A stretch of 64,000 nucleotides of DNA from Brevundimonas sp. MF30-B (GCF_004683885.1 NZ_CP038440.1:530001-594000), one strand, 5' to 3'. Positions 51,507 to 63,385 are shown, numbered from the stretch's first letter. Translations and numbers: made by a program. The notes: generated by a model from the sequence alone, not told the origin.

Positions 51507-53741
51507 TCAGTCGCGACGACGACGGCCGCGATCGCCGCCGTTGCGGTCGCCGTCCCGCTTGGGACGACCGCCGGTGTCTTCCGACAGCGGGGCCTCGCCG
51601 CGTTCGGCGCGCTCGGCGTTGATCTTGTCGGTGATGTCCTCACCGGTTTCCTGATCCACGACCTTCATCGACAGCTTCGTCTTGCCGCGATCGTCCATGC
51701 CCAGGAACTTGACCTTGACCTCCTGGCCTTCCGACAGGACGTCAGCCGGGTTGGCGACGCGCTCCAGCGAGATCTGGCTGACGTGGACCAAGCCGTCCTT
51801 GGCGCCGAAGAAGTTCACGAAGGCGCCGAAGTCGACGACCTTCACGACCTTGCCGGTGTAGATGGCGCCCGGCTCGGGCTCGGAGACGATGGACGAGATC
51901 CAGGCCTTGGCGGCGTCGATCTTTTCCTGTTCCGAGGCGGCGATCTTCACCGTGCCGTCGTCCTCGATGTTGATCTTGGCGCCGGTCTTTTCGACGATCT
52001 CGCGGATGATCTTGCCGCCGGTGCCGATGATGTCACGGATCTTGTCGGTCGGAACCTTGATCGACTCGATCTTGGGCGCGAACTCGCCCAGCTCGGTGCG
52101 GGCGCCGTCGATGGCCTTGTCCATCTCGTCGAGAATGTGAAGACGGCCGGCCGAAGCCTGGGCGATCGCCTTCTTCATGATCTCTTCGGTGATGCCGGCG
52201 ACCTTGATGTCCATCTGCAGCGAGGTGATGCCGTCACGCGTGCCGGCGACCTTGAAGTCCATGTCGCCCAGGTGATCTTCGTCACCCAGGATGTCCGACA
52301 GGATGGCGAACTCGCCCGACGGCTCCAGGATCAGGCCCATGGCGATGCCCGAGACGGGCTTCTTCAGCGGCACGCCCGCATCCATCAGCGCCAGCGACGA
52401 ACCGCAGACCGTGGCCATCGAGGACGAGCCGTTGGACTCGGTGATCTCCGACACCAGACGGATGGTGTAGGGGAAGTCTTCCGACGACGGCAGCATCGGA
52501 CGGATGGCGCGCCAGGCCAGCTTGCCGTGACCGATTTCCCGACGACCCGCGCCGCCCATCCGACCGGTCTCGCCGACCGAGTAGGGAGGGAAGTTATAGT
52601 GCAGCAGGAACTTCTCTTTGTACGTCCCCGACAGGGCGTCGACGTACTGTTCGTCTTCGCCGGTGCCCAGGGTGGCGACCACGATGGCTTGCGTTTCACC
52701 GCGGGTGAACAGGGCCGAGCCGTGGGTGCGCGGGAAGACGCCGACTTCCGAGACGATGTCCCGGACCTTGTCCAGGGCGCGGCCGTCGACGCGGTGGCCG
52801 TTGTCGATGATGTCGCGACGCAGGACGTGGGCTTCGCATTCCTTGAAAGCCGCGCCGAACTTGGCCGGCTCGACGCCGTCCGGGTTCTCGTCGGTCTTCA
52901 CCAGGGCTTCGGCGGCCTTCTTCTTGGCCACGTCGACGCCGGTGCGGCGCTCGTACTTGCCGGCGTGGGTGTAGGCGGCCTTGATGTCCTCGCCGACCAG
53001 GTTCTGGATCGAGGCGACGACGTCGGAGTGATCCTCGGCCTGGAAGTCGAAGGGCTCCTTGGCGGCGTGCTCGGCCAGTTCGATGATCGCGTCGATCACC
53101 GGCTGCATGCCGCGGTGGGCGAACATCAGAGCGTCCAGGAAGGTGTCTTCCGACAGTTCCTTGGCCTCGGACTCGACCATCATCAGGGCGTCCTGGGTGC
53201 CGGCGACCACCAGATCCAGGTCCGAGGTCGGCATCTGCTCCAGCGTCGGGTTCAGCACCAGCTCGCCGTCGATGTAGCCGACGCGCGCGGCGCCGATCGG
53301 GCCCATGAAGGGCACGCCCGAGATCGTCAGGGCGGCCGAGGCGGCCACCAGGCCGACGATGTCCGGATCGTTTTCCATGTCGTGCTGCAGCACGGTGACG
53401 ACGACCTGGGTCTCGTTCTTGAAGCCCTTGACGAACAGCGGACGGATCGGACGGTCGATCAGGCGCGAGACCAGCGTCTCCTTCTCGGTCGGACGGCCTT
53501 CACGCTTGAAATAGCCGCCCGGGATCTTGCCGGCGGCGAAGGTCTTTTCCTGGTAGTTGACGGTCAGCGGGAAGAAATCCAGGCCGGGCTTGGGCGCGCG
53601 TCCGTAGACGACGGTGGCCAGAACCACGGTCTCGCCATAGGTCGCCAGCACGGCGCCGTCGGCCTGACGGGCGATGCGGCCGGTTTCCAGCGTCAGCGGC
53701 CGGCCGGCCCAGTCGATCGTCTTGCGTTTGATATCGAACAT
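51507..53741 (-). CDS. pnp: Polynucleotide phosphorylase
   Basis: Phosphorolytic 3'-5' exoribonuclease of the degradosome. The 744-residue protein has two RNase PH domains (first about 10-145, second about 320-450, with [15 protein letters not shown] and [21 protein letters not shown]), KH domain ([15 protein letters not shown], about 565-579), an S1 domain ([20 protein letters not shown], about 625-644) and a charged Arg/Gly/Asp tail. It lies downstream of rpsO, as in most proteobacteria. Confidence 0.97.
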   Translation of the reverse strand: MFDIKRKTIDWAGRPLTLETGRIARQADGAVLATYGETVVLATVVYGRAPKPGLDFFPLTVNYQEKTFAAGKIPGGYFKREGRPTEKETLVSRLIDRPIRPLFVKGFKNETQVVVTVLQHDMENDPDIVGLVAASAALTISGVPFMGPIGAARVGYIDGELVLNPTLEQMPTSDLDLVVAGTQDALMMVESEAKELSEDTFLDALMFAHRGMQPVIDAIIELAEHAAKEPFDFQAEDHSDVVASIQNLVGEDIKAAYTHAGKYERRTGVDVAKKKAAEALVKTDENPDGVEPAKFGAAFKECEAHVLRRDIIDNGHRVDGRALDKVRDIVSEVGVFPRTHGSALFTRGETQAIVVATLGTGEDEQYVDALSGTYKEKFLLHYNFPPYSVGETGRMGGAGRREIGHGKLAWRAIRPMLPSSEDFPYTIRLVSEITESNGSSSMATVCGSSLALMDAGVPLKKPVSGIAMGLILEPSGEFAILSDILGDEDHLGDMDFKVAGTRDGITSLQMDIKVAGITEEIMKKAIAQASAGRLHILDEMDKAIDGARTELGEFAPKIESIKVPTDKIRDIIGTGGKIIREIVEKTGAKINIEDDGTVKIAASEQEKIDAAKAWISSIVSEPEPGAIYTGKVVKVVDFGAFVNFFGAKDGLVHVSQISLERVANPADVLSEGQEVKVKFLGMDDRGKTKLSMKVVDQETGEDITDKINAERAERGEAPLSEDTGGRPKRDGDRNGGDRGRRRRD

Positions 53742-53922
53742 GTTTCGTCTTTCGTATCCCGGCGGGCGTATTCCCGGCGGGGCGGAGCGTCAGGGGTTCA
53801 GTCCCTCGGTCCCTATGGACCCGGCGTCCGAATGACGGCGGGCGGGTGATGAGGACCGGTGCTGGCCCTCGCGTCTACGCCGTGACATCCCGCGGCGCTC
53901 GGGTGGTCTTTGGATGCGGAAC

Positions 53923-53949
53923 GAGGCGCGGACGTGACGCCCGCGCCTC
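53923..53949 (-). promoter_or_regulatory. rpsO-pnp intercistronic hairpin
   Basis: A perfect 9-bp stem GAGGCGCGG / CCGCGCCTC with a 9-nt loop, preceded on the minus strand by the palindrome AAAAGCTTTT. It lies 30 bp after rpsO in the 237-bp spacer. In E. coli this spacer holds the rpsO attenuator and an RNase III site that controls pnp; a similar role is likely, but no U-tract is seen. Confidence 0.55.
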
Positions 53950-53978
53950 GAAAAGCTTTTCCGCTGCCGGTTCGCGCC

Positions 53979-54248
53979 TTAGCGGCGCAGGCCCAGCTTG
54001 CCGATCAGGGCGGTGTAACGCGCGCTGTCGACGGTGTTCAGGTGGTCAAGAAGACGACGACGCTGCGAGACCATCTTGAGCAGGCCGCGGCGCGAGTGGT
54101 TGTCTTTCTTGTGGGTCTTGAAGTGCTCGGTGAGGTTGGCGATGCGTTCCGAAAGGATCGCGACCTGGACCTCGGCCGAACCGGTGTCGCCCGAAGCGCG
54201 GGCGTTATCGGCGATGACTTCGGCCTTGCGTTGAGCCGTAATCGACAT
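53979..54248 (-). CDS. rpsO: Ribosomal protein uS15
   Basis: The 89-residue product is the normal length and pattern ([12 protein letters not shown] start; [40 protein letters not shown]). Primary 16S rRNA-binding protein of the 30S platform. It is 12 bp after truB on the same strand. Confidence 0.98.
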   Translation of the reverse strand: MSITAQRKAEVIADNARASGDTGSAEVQVAILSERIANLTEHFKTHKKDNHSRRGLLKMVSQRRRLLDHLNTVDSARYTALIGKLGLRR

Positions 54249-54260
54249 CGTATGACTCCA

Positions 54261-55193
54261 TCATGGGAGGTTGAAAACGCGGTCGGGTTCTAATCGACCG
54301 GCCCGCATCGAACAGAGAGCGACCAGGGTTCCGCCCGCGAACGCCGAAACCGTCCGAGAACCCGCATTGAGCTGGTCCTTGAGCGTTTCGACCTGTCGGG
54401 GGAGCAGAACGATCGGCCGTCCCTGCCTCAGCGAGAGGGCGTCCTGGTCCGTGACGGCCAGCTCCGGGATGTCGTCCAGAGCGGTCGAGACGGGCAGCAG
54501 GCCCTCCGAGGCGGCGCCCTTATGCGCCAGATCGGACAGAAAATCCAGCGACACCGCATTCTGGGTCGAGAACGGCCCCACGCGCTCGCGCCGCAGGGCC
54601 GAAACGTGCCCCTCCGCGCCCAGCATCCGGGCCAGGTCGCGCGCCAGCGAGCGGACGTAGACGCCCTTGCCGGTGCGCATGGTGATCTCGAGGTGGTCGG
54701 CGTCCGGCGCGTCGGTCACCGCGGCTTCGTGGATGGTCACGCGGCGCGAAGCCAGCTCGACCTCGACCCCGTCGCGCGCCAGGTCATAGGCGCGCTCGCC
54801 ATTGACCTTGATGGCCGAGAAGGCCGGCGGAACCTGATCGATCTCACCCACGAAGTCCGGCAGCGCCGCCTTCACCGCCTCGACCGAGGGCCGAACGTCG
54901 GAGCGGCCGGTGATCTCACCCTCGCGATCCAGGCTGTCGGTCGAGACGCCCCACTGGATGGTGAAGCGATAGACCTTCTGCGCCTCCATCATGAAGGGCA
55001 CGGTCTTTGTGGCTTCGCCCAGCGCGATCGGCAGGATGCCGTCCGCCAGCGGATCCAGCGTGCCGGCGTGACCCGCCTTCTGGGCGTTGAACAGGCGGCG
55101 CACCTTGGTGACCGCCTCGGTCGATCCCATGCCGTAGGGCTTGTCCAGACAGACCCACCCGTCGACGACGTCGCCGCGCTTGCGACGGGCCAT
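54261..55193 (-). CDS. truB: tRNA pseudouridine-55 synthase
   Basis: Makes pseudouridine 55 in the T loop of tRNAs. The 310-residue protein has [14 protein letters not shown] (about 11-24), the catalytic Asp in [14 protein letters not shown] (about 42-55), and [15 protein letters not shown] (about 178-192). The start at 55193 (MARRKRGD) is preferred to the upstream ATG at 55334, because the extra stretch overlaps rbfA out of frame and is low-complexity. Confidence 0.95.
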   Translation of the reverse strand: MARRKRGDVVDGWVCLDKPYGMGSTEAVTKVRRLFNAQKAGHAGTLDPLADGILPIALGEATKTVPFMMEAQKVYRFTIQWGVSTDSLDREGEITGRSDVRPSVEAVKAALPDFVGEIDQVPPAFSAIKVNGERAYDLARDGVEVELASRRVTIHEAAVTDAPDADHLEITMRTGKGVYVRSLARDLARMLGAEGHVSALRRERVGPFSTQNAVSLDFLSDLAHKGAASEGLLPVSTALDDIPELAVTDQDALSLRQGRPIVLLPRQVETLKDQLNAGSRTVSAFAGGTLVALCSMRAGRLEPDRVFNLP

Positions 55194-55236
55194 TAGGCTG
55201 GGCCTGCCGCGCGTTGCGCTGCTTGAGGCCGCGTTC

Positions 55237-55686
55237 TCATTCCTCGCCGTCCTCGCCCGCTTCCAGATCGGCGCGGACGCGGGGGTCGTTGAACAGGCGG
55301 TCCATGTGGCTGGCCGCGTCGAAGCTTTCGTCATGGCGGAAGCGCAGGTCGGGGGTGAACTTCATGTCCAGCTTGGACCCCAGGCGGCCGCGCAGGAATT
55401 TGGCGTGGACGTTCAGCGCCTTGATGATGGCGCTCTCCTGACCCGTGGTCGGCGCGGCCTCGACGCCGGCGCCCAGCGGCTCGACGAAACAGGTGGCGTG
55501 GCGCAGGTCCGGGCTCATCCGCACCTCGGTCACGGTGACCGACACGCCCTGAAGGGCCTCGTCGTGGATGTCCTCCTCTCGCAGGACGTCGACCAGGGCG
55601 TGGCGAACCAGTTCGCCCGCGCGAAGCTGGCGTTGCGACGGTCCCTGAGCCCCGGAGGCGTTTCGGGTGTGCTGTTTGCGGGCCAT
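55237..55686 (-). CDS. rbfA: Ribosome-binding factor A
   Basis: Late 30S assembly and cold-adaptation factor. The 149-residue KH-like protein has [19 protein letters not shown] (about 17-35), [19 protein letters not shown] (about 49-67) and a helix with [12 protein letters not shown], followed by an acidic tail. Located between infB and truB as usual, though two small genes intervene. Confidence 0.94.
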   Translation of the reverse strand: MARKQHTRNASGAQGPSQRQLRAGELVRHALVDVLREEDIHDEALQGVSVTVTEVRMSPDLRHATCFVEPLGAGVEAAPTTGQESAIIKALNVHAKFLRGRLGSKLDMKFTPDLRFRHDESFDAASHMDRLFNDPRVRADLEAGEDGEE

Positions 55687-55749
55687 GGGCCGCTCCTTTC
55701 GGTCGCTCGCCGGGGATCGGACCCGGCAGGAAAAGCGAAGGGGCGCGGT

Positions 55750-56448
55750 CTAGTCGTCTCGCCCCCCGGTGTCCAGCGCGGCTGCTGCGCCGACCGCCCG
55801 CATGACCTCGGCCGAGGTCACGGACCGCAGCGGACGCACCGGCACGCCGCCGGCGTTCAGCACTCGCGCCGTCCAGTGATTGCACAGATGGCCGATCCAA
55901 AAGGTCTCGCGGCTGGCGAAGAAGGCGGCGTCGTCGCCGGGCCGCTGCGTCGCCGGGCGGGCCTCGCCGTCCTGCAACGCCAGGGATCGCTCGATGCGCT
56001 CGGCCATTCGGTCGAAACCGCCGGGCGACAGGCGCAGCTCGCGTCGCCCCTCGGAGGCACGAAGCTGCGCCGGATCATGCTGAACTGGGTCCAGCATCAC
56101 CACGGATGGGTTGCCCGGCCGGAAAAAGGCGCGGGCGCCGTCGGGCAGCCGCTCGCCTATCGGCCCTTGCTCGACATAGAAGCGTGCGTCCCCCCAGCCG
56201 ATCAACACCCAGTCTCCGGGAGCCAAGCCCCGGACCGCGCGGCCCAGCGGCCCGGGGCGCGCTTGGAGCGTCGCGCGGGGCACGGCGATATCGGTGTGAA
56301 AGCCGTTGTCGAGTAGGTGGACGATCACCGGCGCATCGTCCGTCCGGCTCGGGAAAACGGCTGGATCGCCGGGCAGGGTCCAGGTCCAGAGTCCCGCGAT
56401 CAGGCCGATCAGGCCCGCGCCGATAATGCGTCCCAGCCCTCCGCCCAT
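55750..56448 (-). CDS. DUF2459 (TIGR02117) family protein
   Basis: A 232-residue protein with an N-terminal hydrophobic anchor (IIGAGLIGLIAGLWTWTLP, about 8-26) and the DUF2459 pattern: VHLLDNGFHTDIAVP (about 43-57), WVLIGWGDARFY (about 79-90), and FWIGHLCNHWTARVL near the end with a conserved Cys-Asn-x-Trp. Envelope-located; function unknown. It sits between infB and rbfA, an unusual insertion in that cluster. Confidence 0.85.
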   Translation of the reverse strand: MGGGLGRIIGAGLIGLIAGLWTWTLPGDPAVFPSRTDDAPVIVHLLDNGFHTDIAVPRATLQARPGPLGRAVRGLAPGDWVLIGWGDARFYVEQGPIGERLPDGARAFFRPGNPSVVMLDPVQHDPAQLRASEGRRELRLSPGGFDRMAERIERSLALQDGEARPATQRPGDDAAFFASRETFWIGHLCNHWTARVLNAGGVPVRPLRSVTSAEVMRAVGAAAALDTGGRDD

Positions 56449-56457
56449 GTCAGGCCG

Positions 56458-56988
56458 CTAGCGGGTGAAGCCCGGAAGCGTCGTGTCCGACGGTCCCGTC
56501 CCGGCTGGCGGCAGGGCCCACTCCCCGCGATAGGTGTAGCTCAGCTGCACGCAGTGCCGCATCTGGCCGTCGGGCCAGCGTCCCACCGCCTGCATGGTCA
56601 GCGGCCGCCCCGCCCGGACCCGGCCCAGCACCAACCAGGCCTCCTCGGCGCTGGGACACAGAGCGCGCGCCAAGCCGCGTCCGTCCCCCTGGGCCTGGAT
56701 GGCGTAGATGGCCCGCTCACCGGCTTCGCTAGGCAGGGCGGCCAGGACTTGAGACGGTCCGCCACGCTCGATCCGGGCCTCACCGCGGGCGCTAGTCGAG
56801 ATTAGCCGGTTCACACGGATGGCGCCGAACAGACCTCGCTCGACTTCCAGAGTCAGGCCGCGAGTCAGGGCCTGGGTGACGCGATCGGAGGCGTCATAGG
56901 CGAGGAAGCGGGTATCGGCCTGGACCGGCGCTGGCGCGGCCACGGCCGAAACGGCGGTGATGAAGGCGAGGGCGGGCATGGCTTTCAT
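56458..56988 (-). CDS. Hypothetical exported protein
   Basis: A 176-residue protein with a signal peptide (ALAFITAVSAVAAPAPVQA, cut near residue 24), then a beta-rich domain with two Cys residues (RALCPSAEE, MRHCVQLSY) that may form a disulfide. No family recognised. It is 9 bp upstream of the DUF2459 gene, probably one operon with it. Confidence 0.65.
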   Translation of the reverse strand: MKAMPALAFITAVSAVAAPAPVQADTRFLAYDASDRVTQALTRGLTLEVERGLFGAIRVNRLISTSARGEARIERGGPSQVLAALPSEAGERAIYAIQAQGDGRGLARALCPSAEEAWLVLGRVRAGRPLTMQAVGRWPDGQMRHCVQLSYTYRGEWALPPAGTGPSDTTLPGFTR

Positions 56989-57091
56989 GGGCCAATCTCT
57001 AACCTGCATTGCGGCGAAAAGCCGAATCCCCTCCCGCCGGGCGGCGGAAGGGGATCGAGGTAGTCCTGGCGATGTCGCGACTCGGACAGGA

Positions 57092-60085
57092 CTAGTCCAG
57101 CGTGCGCTTGATCTCTTCGACCGTGAAGCACTCGATGTAGTCACCTTCCTTGATGTCCTGGAAGCCTTGGAACTGCATGCCGCATTCCTGGCCCGAGGGC
57201 ACTTCGTTGACCTCGTCCTTGAAGCGCTTGAGCGTGTTGAGCGTGCCCAACTCCAGCACCACCACGTCGTCGCGGATGATGCGGACCTTAGCGCCCTTGC
57301 GTACGACGCCTTCTGTGACGCGGCAGCCGGCGATCTTGCCGATCTTGGAGATGTCGAAGACCTGCAAGACCTGAGCGTTGCCCAGGAAGGTTTCCCGTTG
57401 CAGCGGCGCCAGCATGCCCGACAGCACGCCTTTGATGTCGTCCAGCAGGTCGTAGATGATCGCGTAGTAGCGGATCTCCACGCCTTCGCGCTCGGCCAGA
57501 TCGCGGGCCTGTTTGGAGGCGCGGACGTTGAAGCCCAGGATGGGCGCCCCGGCCGACTTGGCCAGGTTCACGTCGCTCTCGGTGATGCCGCCGGCGCCCG
57601 AATAGACGGTGCGGGCGCGGACCTCGTCGTTGCCCATCTTGTCCAGCGAGCCGACAATGGCCTCGGCCGAGCCCTGGACGTCGGCCTTGATGAGGACCGG
57701 CAGCTCCGAGACCTTCTTGGACTGCAGCTTGGACATCATGTCGACCAGCGAGACCGAGCCGCCCGAGACCTGACCCGCCTGACGACGGGTGCGTTCGCGG
57801 TAGTCGGTCAGTTCGCGGGCGCGAGCCTCGCTCTCGACCACGGCGAAGACGTCGCCCGGGCTGGGGGCTTCGTCCAGGCCGAGGATCTCGACCGGAACGG
57901 ACGGACCGGCTTCGGTCAGCTGCTCGTTGCGCTCGTTCAGCAGGGCGCGGACCTTGCCCCAGGCCGAGCCGGCCACGACGATGTCGCCGCGCTTCAGCGT
58001 ACCGCGCTTGACCAGCACGGTGCCGACCGGACCGCGGCCCTTGTCCAGCTTGGCCTCGATGACCACGCCTTCGGCCGAGCGTTCCGGGTTGGCGCGCAGA
58101 TCCATGATCTCGGCCTGCACCAGGATGGCTTCGAGCAGGCCATCCAGGTTGATGCGCTCCTTGGCCGACACCTCGATGATCTGGGTGTCGCCGCCCAGGC
58201 TCTCGGCGATGACTTCGTGCTGCAGCAGCTCGTTGACGACCTTGGTCGAGTTGGCGTCCGGCTTGTCGATCTTGTTGACCGCCACGATCAGGGGCGCATT
58301 GGCCGCCTTGGCGTGCTGGATGGCCTCGATGGTCTGAGGCATGACGCCGTCGTCGGCGGCCACCACCAGAACCACGATGTCGGTGACATTCGCGCCGCGC
58401 GCCCGCATCGCCGAGAAAGCGGCGTGGCCCGGGGTGTCCAGGAAGGTGACCTTCTGACCGTCGTCCAGCCGCACCTGATAGGCGCCGATGTGCTGGGTGA
58501 TGCCGCCGGCCTCGCCCGCCGCCACGTCGGTAGTGCGCAGGGCGTCCAGCAGCGAGGTCTTGCCGTGGTCGACGTGGCCCATGATGGCCACGACCGGCGC
58601 GCGGGCCTCGGTCGCGTCGGTGTCGTCGTCCTCGGCCAGGAAGCCGGTTTCGATGTCGCTCTCCGACACGCGCTTGACGGCCATGCCGTATTCCTCGGCC
58701 ACCAGTTCGGCGGTGTCGGAATCGATGACGTCGTTGATCTTCATCATCATGCCCTGACGCATCAGGAACTTGATGATGTCCACGCCGCGCACGGCCATCC
58801 GGTTGGCCAGGTCGCCGACAGTGATGACGTCGGGGATGACGACTTCGCGCGGGCGATTGGGAGCGTCGGTCGAGCCGCCCTTGCGCTTTTCCTTCTCGCG
58901 TTCGCGGGCCCGGCGAACCGAGGCCAGCGAGCGCATGCGCTCGGCGGTGTCGCCGTCGCCGGCCAGGGCCGAGATGGTCAGGCGACCTTCGCGGCGCTTG
59001 GGCTCGCCGCGCGTGCGGCTGACAGCCTTGCCAGGACCGGCGTCGCCGAAACGCTTGTCACGATCGTCGTCACGCGTCGCGCGTCCGCCGAAACCGGCGC
59101 GCACCGGGCGCAGGACCGAGGGTTCGGCCGGCGGCTGGTTCGGGGCCGGGCGGCCGCCGGGGCGGGCGCCGCCGGGTCCGCCGGGACGCGCCGCGCCGGG
59201 CGCCGGCCGGGGGTTGAGGGCCGAGTAGCGGACGGTCTCATTGGCCTTGGGACGACCCGCTCCCGCGCCGGCGCCGGCGGCGCCTTGCGGACGAGAGGAC
59301 GCCTGGGGCCGTTCAGAGAAGCTGCGTTCGCCGCCGCCCATGGCCTGTTCGCGCGCCGAGCGGCCGCCGAAGGCAGGACGTTCGACGGGCGCGCGGCCGG
59401 TCGGGATCTTGGGCGCGCGCTGTCCGAAGTTGACGGCGGGACGCGCCGGCGGCGCCGGGCGAGCGGGCGCGGCCGGGGTCGGTTCGGCCTTGGGCACTTC
59501 CGCCTTGGGGGCTTCGACCTTGGCTTCCGGCTTGGCGGCCGGCTTGGCCGGCGCCGGCGCGGCGGCGCTCAGCTTGGCGGCCTGCTGACGCGCGGCCTCG
59601 GCGGCGGCGCGGGCGGCCTCCGCCTCGGCGCGAGCGGCGCTGGCGGCTTGTTCCGTGGCGGCGGCCTGCTCGCGCGCAGCCTCGTCGCGGCGCGCCTTTT
59701 CTTCGGCGGCCTTGCGTTCACGCTCGGCCTGGGCGCGGGTCGCGGCTTCGATGGCGCGGCGACGGGCTTCCTGCTCTTCGCTCGACAGGCCACCCGCCGA
59801 AGCGGGAGCGCGCGGCGCGGCCGGCCGCGGCGCCGACTGTCCTTCCGGACGCGGACGCGCGACATCGAAGCCCTGCGGCCTCTGATGCCCGGCTCCGGCG
59901 CCGGCCCGGCGCTTGGTCTCCACCACGACGGTCTTGGAACGGCCGTGGCTGAAGCTCTGCTTCACCGTGCCGGTCGACACAGATCCCGTGGCGCGCGGCT
60001 TCAAGCTCAGGGGCGCACGAGGCCCCGTCTGCGAAGGGGCCTGAGGGGTCTTGCCGTCGTTGGTCTTGTCGTTTTCGTCGCTCAT
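57092..60085 (-). CDS. infB: Translation initiation factor IF-2
   Basis: GTPase that places initiator tRNA on the 30S subunit. The 997-residue protein has a long Ala/Pro/Arg/Glu-rich N-terminal extension (about 1-380, mostly coiled or disordered), the IF2_N helix ([15 protein letters not shown], about 415-429) and the G domain: [15 protein letters not shown] (about 499-513), [17 protein letters not shown]. Domains II-IV follow and end [13 protein letters not shown]. Larger than the E. coli protein because of the N-terminus, as is usual in alphaproteobacteria. Confidence 0.97.
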   Translation of the reverse strand: MSDENDKTNDGKTPQAPSQTGPRAPLSLKPRATGSVSTGTVKQSFSHGRSKTVVVETKRRAGAGAGHQRPQGFDVARPRPEGQSAPRPAAPRAPASAGGLSSEEQEARRRAIEAATRAQAERERKAAEEKARRDEAAREQAAATEQAASAARAEAEAARAAAEAARQQAAKLSAAAPAPAKPAAKPEAKVEAPKAEVPKAEPTPAAPARPAPPARPAVNFGQRAPKIPTGRAPVERPAFGGRSAREQAMGGGERSFSERPQASSRPQGAAGAGAGAGRPKANETVRYSALNPRPAPGAARPGGPGGARPGGRPAPNQPPAEPSVLRPVRAGFGGRATRDDDRDKRFGDAGPGKAVSRTRGEPKRREGRLTISALAGDGDTAERMRSLASVRRAREREKEKRKGGSTDAPNRPREVVIPDVITVGDLANRMAVRGVDIIKFLMRQGMMMKINDVIDSDTAELVAEEYGMAVKRVSESDIETGFLAEDDDTDATEARAPVVAIMGHVDHGKTSLLDALRTTDVAAGEAGGITQHIGAYQVRLDDGQKVTFLDTPGHAAFSAMRARGANVTDIVVLVVAADDGVMPQTIEAIQHAKAANAPLIVAVNKIDKPDANSTKVVNELLQHEVIAESLGGDTQIIEVSAKERINLDGLLEAILVQAEIMDLRANPERSAEGVVIEAKLDKGRGPVGTVLVKRGTLKRGDIVVAGSAWGKVRALLNERNEQLTEAGPSVPVEILGLDEAPSPGDVFAVVESEARARELTDYRERTRRQAGQVSGGSVSLVDMMSKLQSKKVSELPVLIKADVQGSAEAIVGSLDKMGNDEVRARTVYSGAGGITESDVNLAKSAGAPILGFNVRASKQARDLAEREGVEIRYYAIIYDLLDDIKGVLSGMLAPLQRETFLGNAQVLQVFDISKIGKIAGCRVTEGVVRKGAKVRIIRDDVVVLELGTLNTLKRFKDEVNEVPSGQECGMQFQGFQDIKEGDYIECFTVEEIKRTLD

Positions 60086-60164
60086 CCGGTCGCTTTACTC
60101 AGGGCGGAGAATTCCGCCGTCGTCTTGCCCAAACACAAATAGCCGCGCGTCGCTCCACCCCCGG

Positions 60165-60866
60165 TCAGGGAGCGGAACCCCGCGCGTCTGAAACCCGTCC
60201 TGCTCCCTCGCCGGGAGCCGCCTCGACCTCGTCGCCGACGCCGTCGCCGGGGAAATCCCTGCGCCAGCCCTCTGGGATAAGAGACCGAAATCCCGCCAGC
60301 CGCCCGACTTCGTCAGTCCAGCGATCGGCCCGTCCGCCCGAGAGCAGCACGGCATGTATCGCATTTTCCAGCCCGAGGGCCAAACTCAAATCGTCCGCCG
60401 TGAAGACGCCGCACACTTGGGTCGCCTGATGACGGGCCAGAGCCAGCAGCTTTCCGCGTCCATCGGCGGACCCGTCGGCCGCCTCGATCAGCCACGCGGC
60501 GCGTCCGGCGCGGATCGCCGCCGCCGATTTCTCGAAGCCCGAGATAAGCACGCCTTCGCGCCGGGCAAGGCCCAGTTGCTGCAAACAGCGGCGCGCGATC
60601 AGCGTTTCAACCTGATCGGCGAGGTCCGGCTGGACCGTGAGGCGGGCCTTCGCCGCACCTGAAAACAGGTTCTTCTTGGCCGCCGTCTGGACCGAGACGC
60701 GGTTCGCGGCCACCCACAGCCCCCGGCCAGGCAGCTTGCGCGCCAGGTCGGGAACCACCGAGCCGTCCGGGCCGGCGACGAAGCGGATCAGGCGAGATTC
60801 ATCCATGACCTGGCGTGTCACCAGGTCCCGGCGCTCCCTATCCGCATTCGCCTCGCGCAGCGTCAT
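60165..60866 (-). CDS. YlxR-L7Ae fusion RNA-binding protein
   Basis: A 233-residue protein. The first 85 residues are a DUF448/YlxR domain (RRDLVTRQVMDESRLIRFV, PDLARKLPGRGLWVAANR), and about 85-200 an L7Ae/YlxQ-like domain (LLALARHQATQVCGVFTAD). In many firmicutes these are separate genes between nusA and infB; here they are joined, as is common in alphaproteobacteria. Probably ribosome- or RNA-associated. It is 18 bp after nusA. Confidence 0.88.
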   Translation of the reverse strand: MTLREANADRERRDLVTRQVMDESRLIRFVAGPDGSVVPDLARKLPGRGLWVAANRVSVQTAAKKNLFSGAAKARLTVQPDLADQVETLIARRCLQQLGLARREGVLISGFEKSAAAIRAGRAAWLIEAADGSADGRGKLLALARHQATQVCGVFTADDLSLALGLENAIHAVLLSGGRADRWTDEVGRLAGFRSLIPEGWRRDFPGDGVGDEVEAAPGEGAGRVSDARGSAP

Positions 60867-60884
60867 GGACGGCCCGGCTCCTCA

Positions 60885-62657
60885 TCACGCGTCGCGCGAA
60901 GAGTCGGAAGCCGGCTCGGCCTCCGCATCATCGGCGTCGCCATCGGTGGGTTCGGCGTCCTCGGCCGCGCCTTCCGGCGCATCGCTGAACACGGCGTCGG
61001 CGTCGTATTGGCCCTCTTCGCCCTCGGCGAACTCACCCTCTTCCTCATATTCGGGCTCGGGCTGCGGCAGTTCCGACGCGTCGATCCAGCCGGCGGCCAC
61101 GCGAGCCTGCAGTATCAGCAGTTCTGCGTCTTCCTGGCTCAGATTGAAGCTCTCCAGCACGCCGGCCAGCTTGACCCGCTCGCCGTTCTGAACCTCGTAG
61201 CCGCCGCGGATTTCGTCGGTGGCCAGATCGGCCAGATCCTCGACCGTCTTCACGCCGCCTTCGCCCAGGGCGACGGCGATCGGCAGGGTCACGCCCGGCA
61301 CCTCCAGCACGCCGTCTTCGACGCCCAGCTCCTTGCGCTTGGCATCCTGCTCGGCCGCCTGCTTGTCCAGGTAGTCGCGGGCGCGGGCCTGCAGCTCCTC
61401 GGCGGTGTCTTCGTCGAAGCCTTCGATCTCGGCGACCTCATAGGCCTCCACAAAGGCCAGATCCTCGACCGTGGCGAAGCCTTCGGTCACCAGCAGCTGG
61501 GCGATGACCTCGTCGACGTCCAGGGCGTCCTGGAACAGCTGGGTGCGCTCGGCGAACTCGCGCTGGCGACGCTCGCTGTCCTGGCTCTCGGTGATGATGT
61601 CGATCTGCCACCCGGTCAGCTGGGAGGCGAGACGCACATTCTGGCCGCGACGGCCGATGGCCAGCGACAGCTGCTCGTCCGGCACCACGACCTCGACGCG
61701 GTCGGCCTCTTCGTCCAGCACGACCTTCGAGACTTCGGCCGGGGCCAGGGCGTTGACGATGAAGGTGGGCTCGTCGTCGTTCCACTGGATGATGTCGATC
61801 TTCTCGCCCTGCAGCTCGGCGACCACCGCCTGCACGCGCGAACCGCGCATGCCGACGCAGGCGCCCACGGGATCGATCGAGCTGTCGTTGGACAGCACCG
61901 CCATCTTGGCGCGCGAGCCGCTGTCGCGGGCGGCGGCGCGGATCTCGATCACGCCGTCGTAGACCTCGGGCACTTCCTGAGCGAACAGCTTGGCCATGAA
62001 GCCCGGGTGGGCGCGGCTCAGCATGATCTGCGGGCCCTTCGCCTCGGGGCGGACGTCGTAGATGTAGGTGCGGATCCGGTCGCCGATATTGAACACCTCG
62101 CGCGGGATCGAGTCGTTGCGGCGCATGATGCCCTCGCCGCGGCCCAGATCGACGATGGTGTTGCCGTATTCGACGCGCTTGACCGTGCCGTTGACGATCT
62201 CGCCGACGCGATCCTTGAACTCTTCGTACTGATTGGCGCGCTCCGCCTCGCGGACCTTTCCGGTCACGACCTGGCGGGCCATCTGGGTCTGGACGCGGCC
62301 GAACTCGAACGGCGGCAGGACCTCGACGTATTCCTTGCCGACCACGGCTTCGGGGTCGCGCTTGGAGGCGTCGGTCAGGCGCACCATGGCGCTGTCGTTG
62401 AACTCTTCCAGCTCGTCTTCCGGCTGCCAGTCGTCCTCGACGATGGTGACGTGACGGGTCAGCGACAGCTCGCCGGTCTTGATGTCGATCTTGGCGCGGA
62501 TGTCGTGGTGGGCGCCGTAGCGCGACTTGGCGCCCTTCTGGATCGCTTCCTCGATCGCCTCGACGACGATCTCCTTGTCGATGTTCTTCTCGCGCGCGAC
62601 GGCGTCGGCGATCGAAAGCAGTTCCAGACGGTTGGCGGAAATACCGGTGACGGCCAT
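60885..62657 (-). CDS. nusA: Transcription termination/antitermination factor NusA
   Basis: Binds RNA polymerase and modulates pausing, termination and antitermination. The 590-residue protein has the N-terminal NusA domain (1-125), S1 domain ([11 protein letters not shown] to about 205), two KH domains ([20 protein letters not shown], about 280-299; [19 protein letters not shown], about 330-348), and acidic C-terminal repeats plus a Glu/Asp-rich tail. Its ATG overlaps the rimP stop by one base. Confidence 0.97.
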   Translation of the reverse strand: MAVTGISANRLELLSIADAVAREKNIDKEIVVEAIEEAIQKGAKSRYGAHHDIRAKIDIKTGELSLTRHVTIVEDDWQPEDELEEFNDSAMVRLTDASKRDPEAVVGKEYVEVLPPFEFGRVQTQMARQVVTGKVREAERANQYEEFKDRVGEIVNGTVKRVEYGNTIVDLGRGEGIMRRNDSIPREVFNIGDRIRTYIYDVRPEAKGPQIMLSRAHPGFMAKLFAQEVPEVYDGVIEIRAAARDSGSRAKMAVLSNDSSIDPVGACVGMRGSRVQAVVAELQGEKIDIIQWNDDEPTFIVNALAPAEVSKVVLDEEADRVEVVVPDEQLSLAIGRRGQNVRLASQLTGWQIDIITESQDSERRQREFAERTQLFQDALDVDEVIAQLLVTEGFATVEDLAFVEAYEVAEIEGFDEDTAEELQARARDYLDKQAAEQDAKRKELGVEDGVLEVPGVTLPIAVALGEGGVKTVEDLADLATDEIRGGYEVQNGERVKLAGVLESFNLSQEDAELLILQARVAAGWIDASELPQPEPEYEEEGEFAEGEEGQYDADAVFSDAPEGAAEDAEPTDGDADDAEAEPASDSSRDA

Positions 62658-63277
62658 CAGGCTTTGTCCTTGGTCGCTTTGGTTTGTGCGGTGGAGGTGT
62701 CTTCGGCCTCGCCTTCCGGCAGGCCGTCGTCTTCAGGTTCGCCGCGCTCGGCGCGCAGCTGGGCGCCGCGCTTGAGCAGGGCGTCGGTCATGACCAGCTT
62801 GGCGTCCGCCAGCCAGTCGAAGGGGATCAGGGCGGTCTCGTCCTCGCCGTCCAGGTCGATGGCGATCGCATCGTCCTCGACGCCGGCCAGGATGCCCTTG
62901 AAGCGCTTGCGGCCCTCGACCATCCGGTCGGTCTCCAGCCGCGCCTCAAAGCCCTCGAACAGTTCAAAGTCGATCAGGCGCGTCAGGGGCCGGTCGATGC
63001 CGGGCGACGACACTTCCAGCAGATATTCGCCCGAGATCGGATCGGCGGCGTCCATCACCTCGGATACGGCGCGGCTAAGACGGGCGCATTCCTCGACAGA
63101 AATGTCGTTGTCGACAACCCGCTCGGCCATGATCTGCAGCCGGCGGCGCAGGGTGCCGCCCATCAGGCGCACACGCACGATGGCCAGCCCCAGGCTCTCG
63201 GCCACGGGGTCGATCAGCTCCAGGAGAGCGCGGTCTTCGGCGGTCTTGGCGCGCAAGAGGGAACCCTGAGAAAACAA
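62657..63277 (-). CDS. rimP: Ribosome maturation factor RimP
   Basis: Needed for 30S maturation. The 206-residue protein shows the RimP core ([55 protein letters not shown]) and an acidic, Thr-rich tail of about 40 residues. First gene of the rimP-nusA-ylxR-infB run. A terminator for the upstream trmB lies directly before it. Confidence 0.95.
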   Translation of the reverse strand: MFSQGSLLRAKTAEDRALLELIDPVAESLGLAIVRVRLMGGTLRRRLQIMAERVVDNDISVEECARLSRAVSEVMDAADPISGEYLLEVSSPGIDRPLTRLIDFELFEGFEARLETDRMVEGRKRFKGILAGVEDDAIAIDLDGEDETALIPFDWLADAKLVMTDALLKRGAQLRAERGEPEDDGLPEGEAEDTSTAQTKATKDKA

Positions 63278-63305
63278 AAGCGGCGACCCCTCCGGACCGC
63301 CGCTT
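63278..63305 (-). terminator. Terminator between trmB and rimP
   Basis: On the minus strand an 8-bp stem AAGCGGCG / CGCCGCTT with a 12-nt loop, followed by TTGTTTT. The tail overlaps the start of rimP, so it may act as a partial terminator or attenuator for that operon. Confidence 0.7.
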
Positions 63306-63385
63306 CAATCGGCGCCGTCGGACGCCGGTCTAACGATGTGGGAGGCGATATAGGCGACCACGACCGGCTTGTCAGCCCTTTTCGC

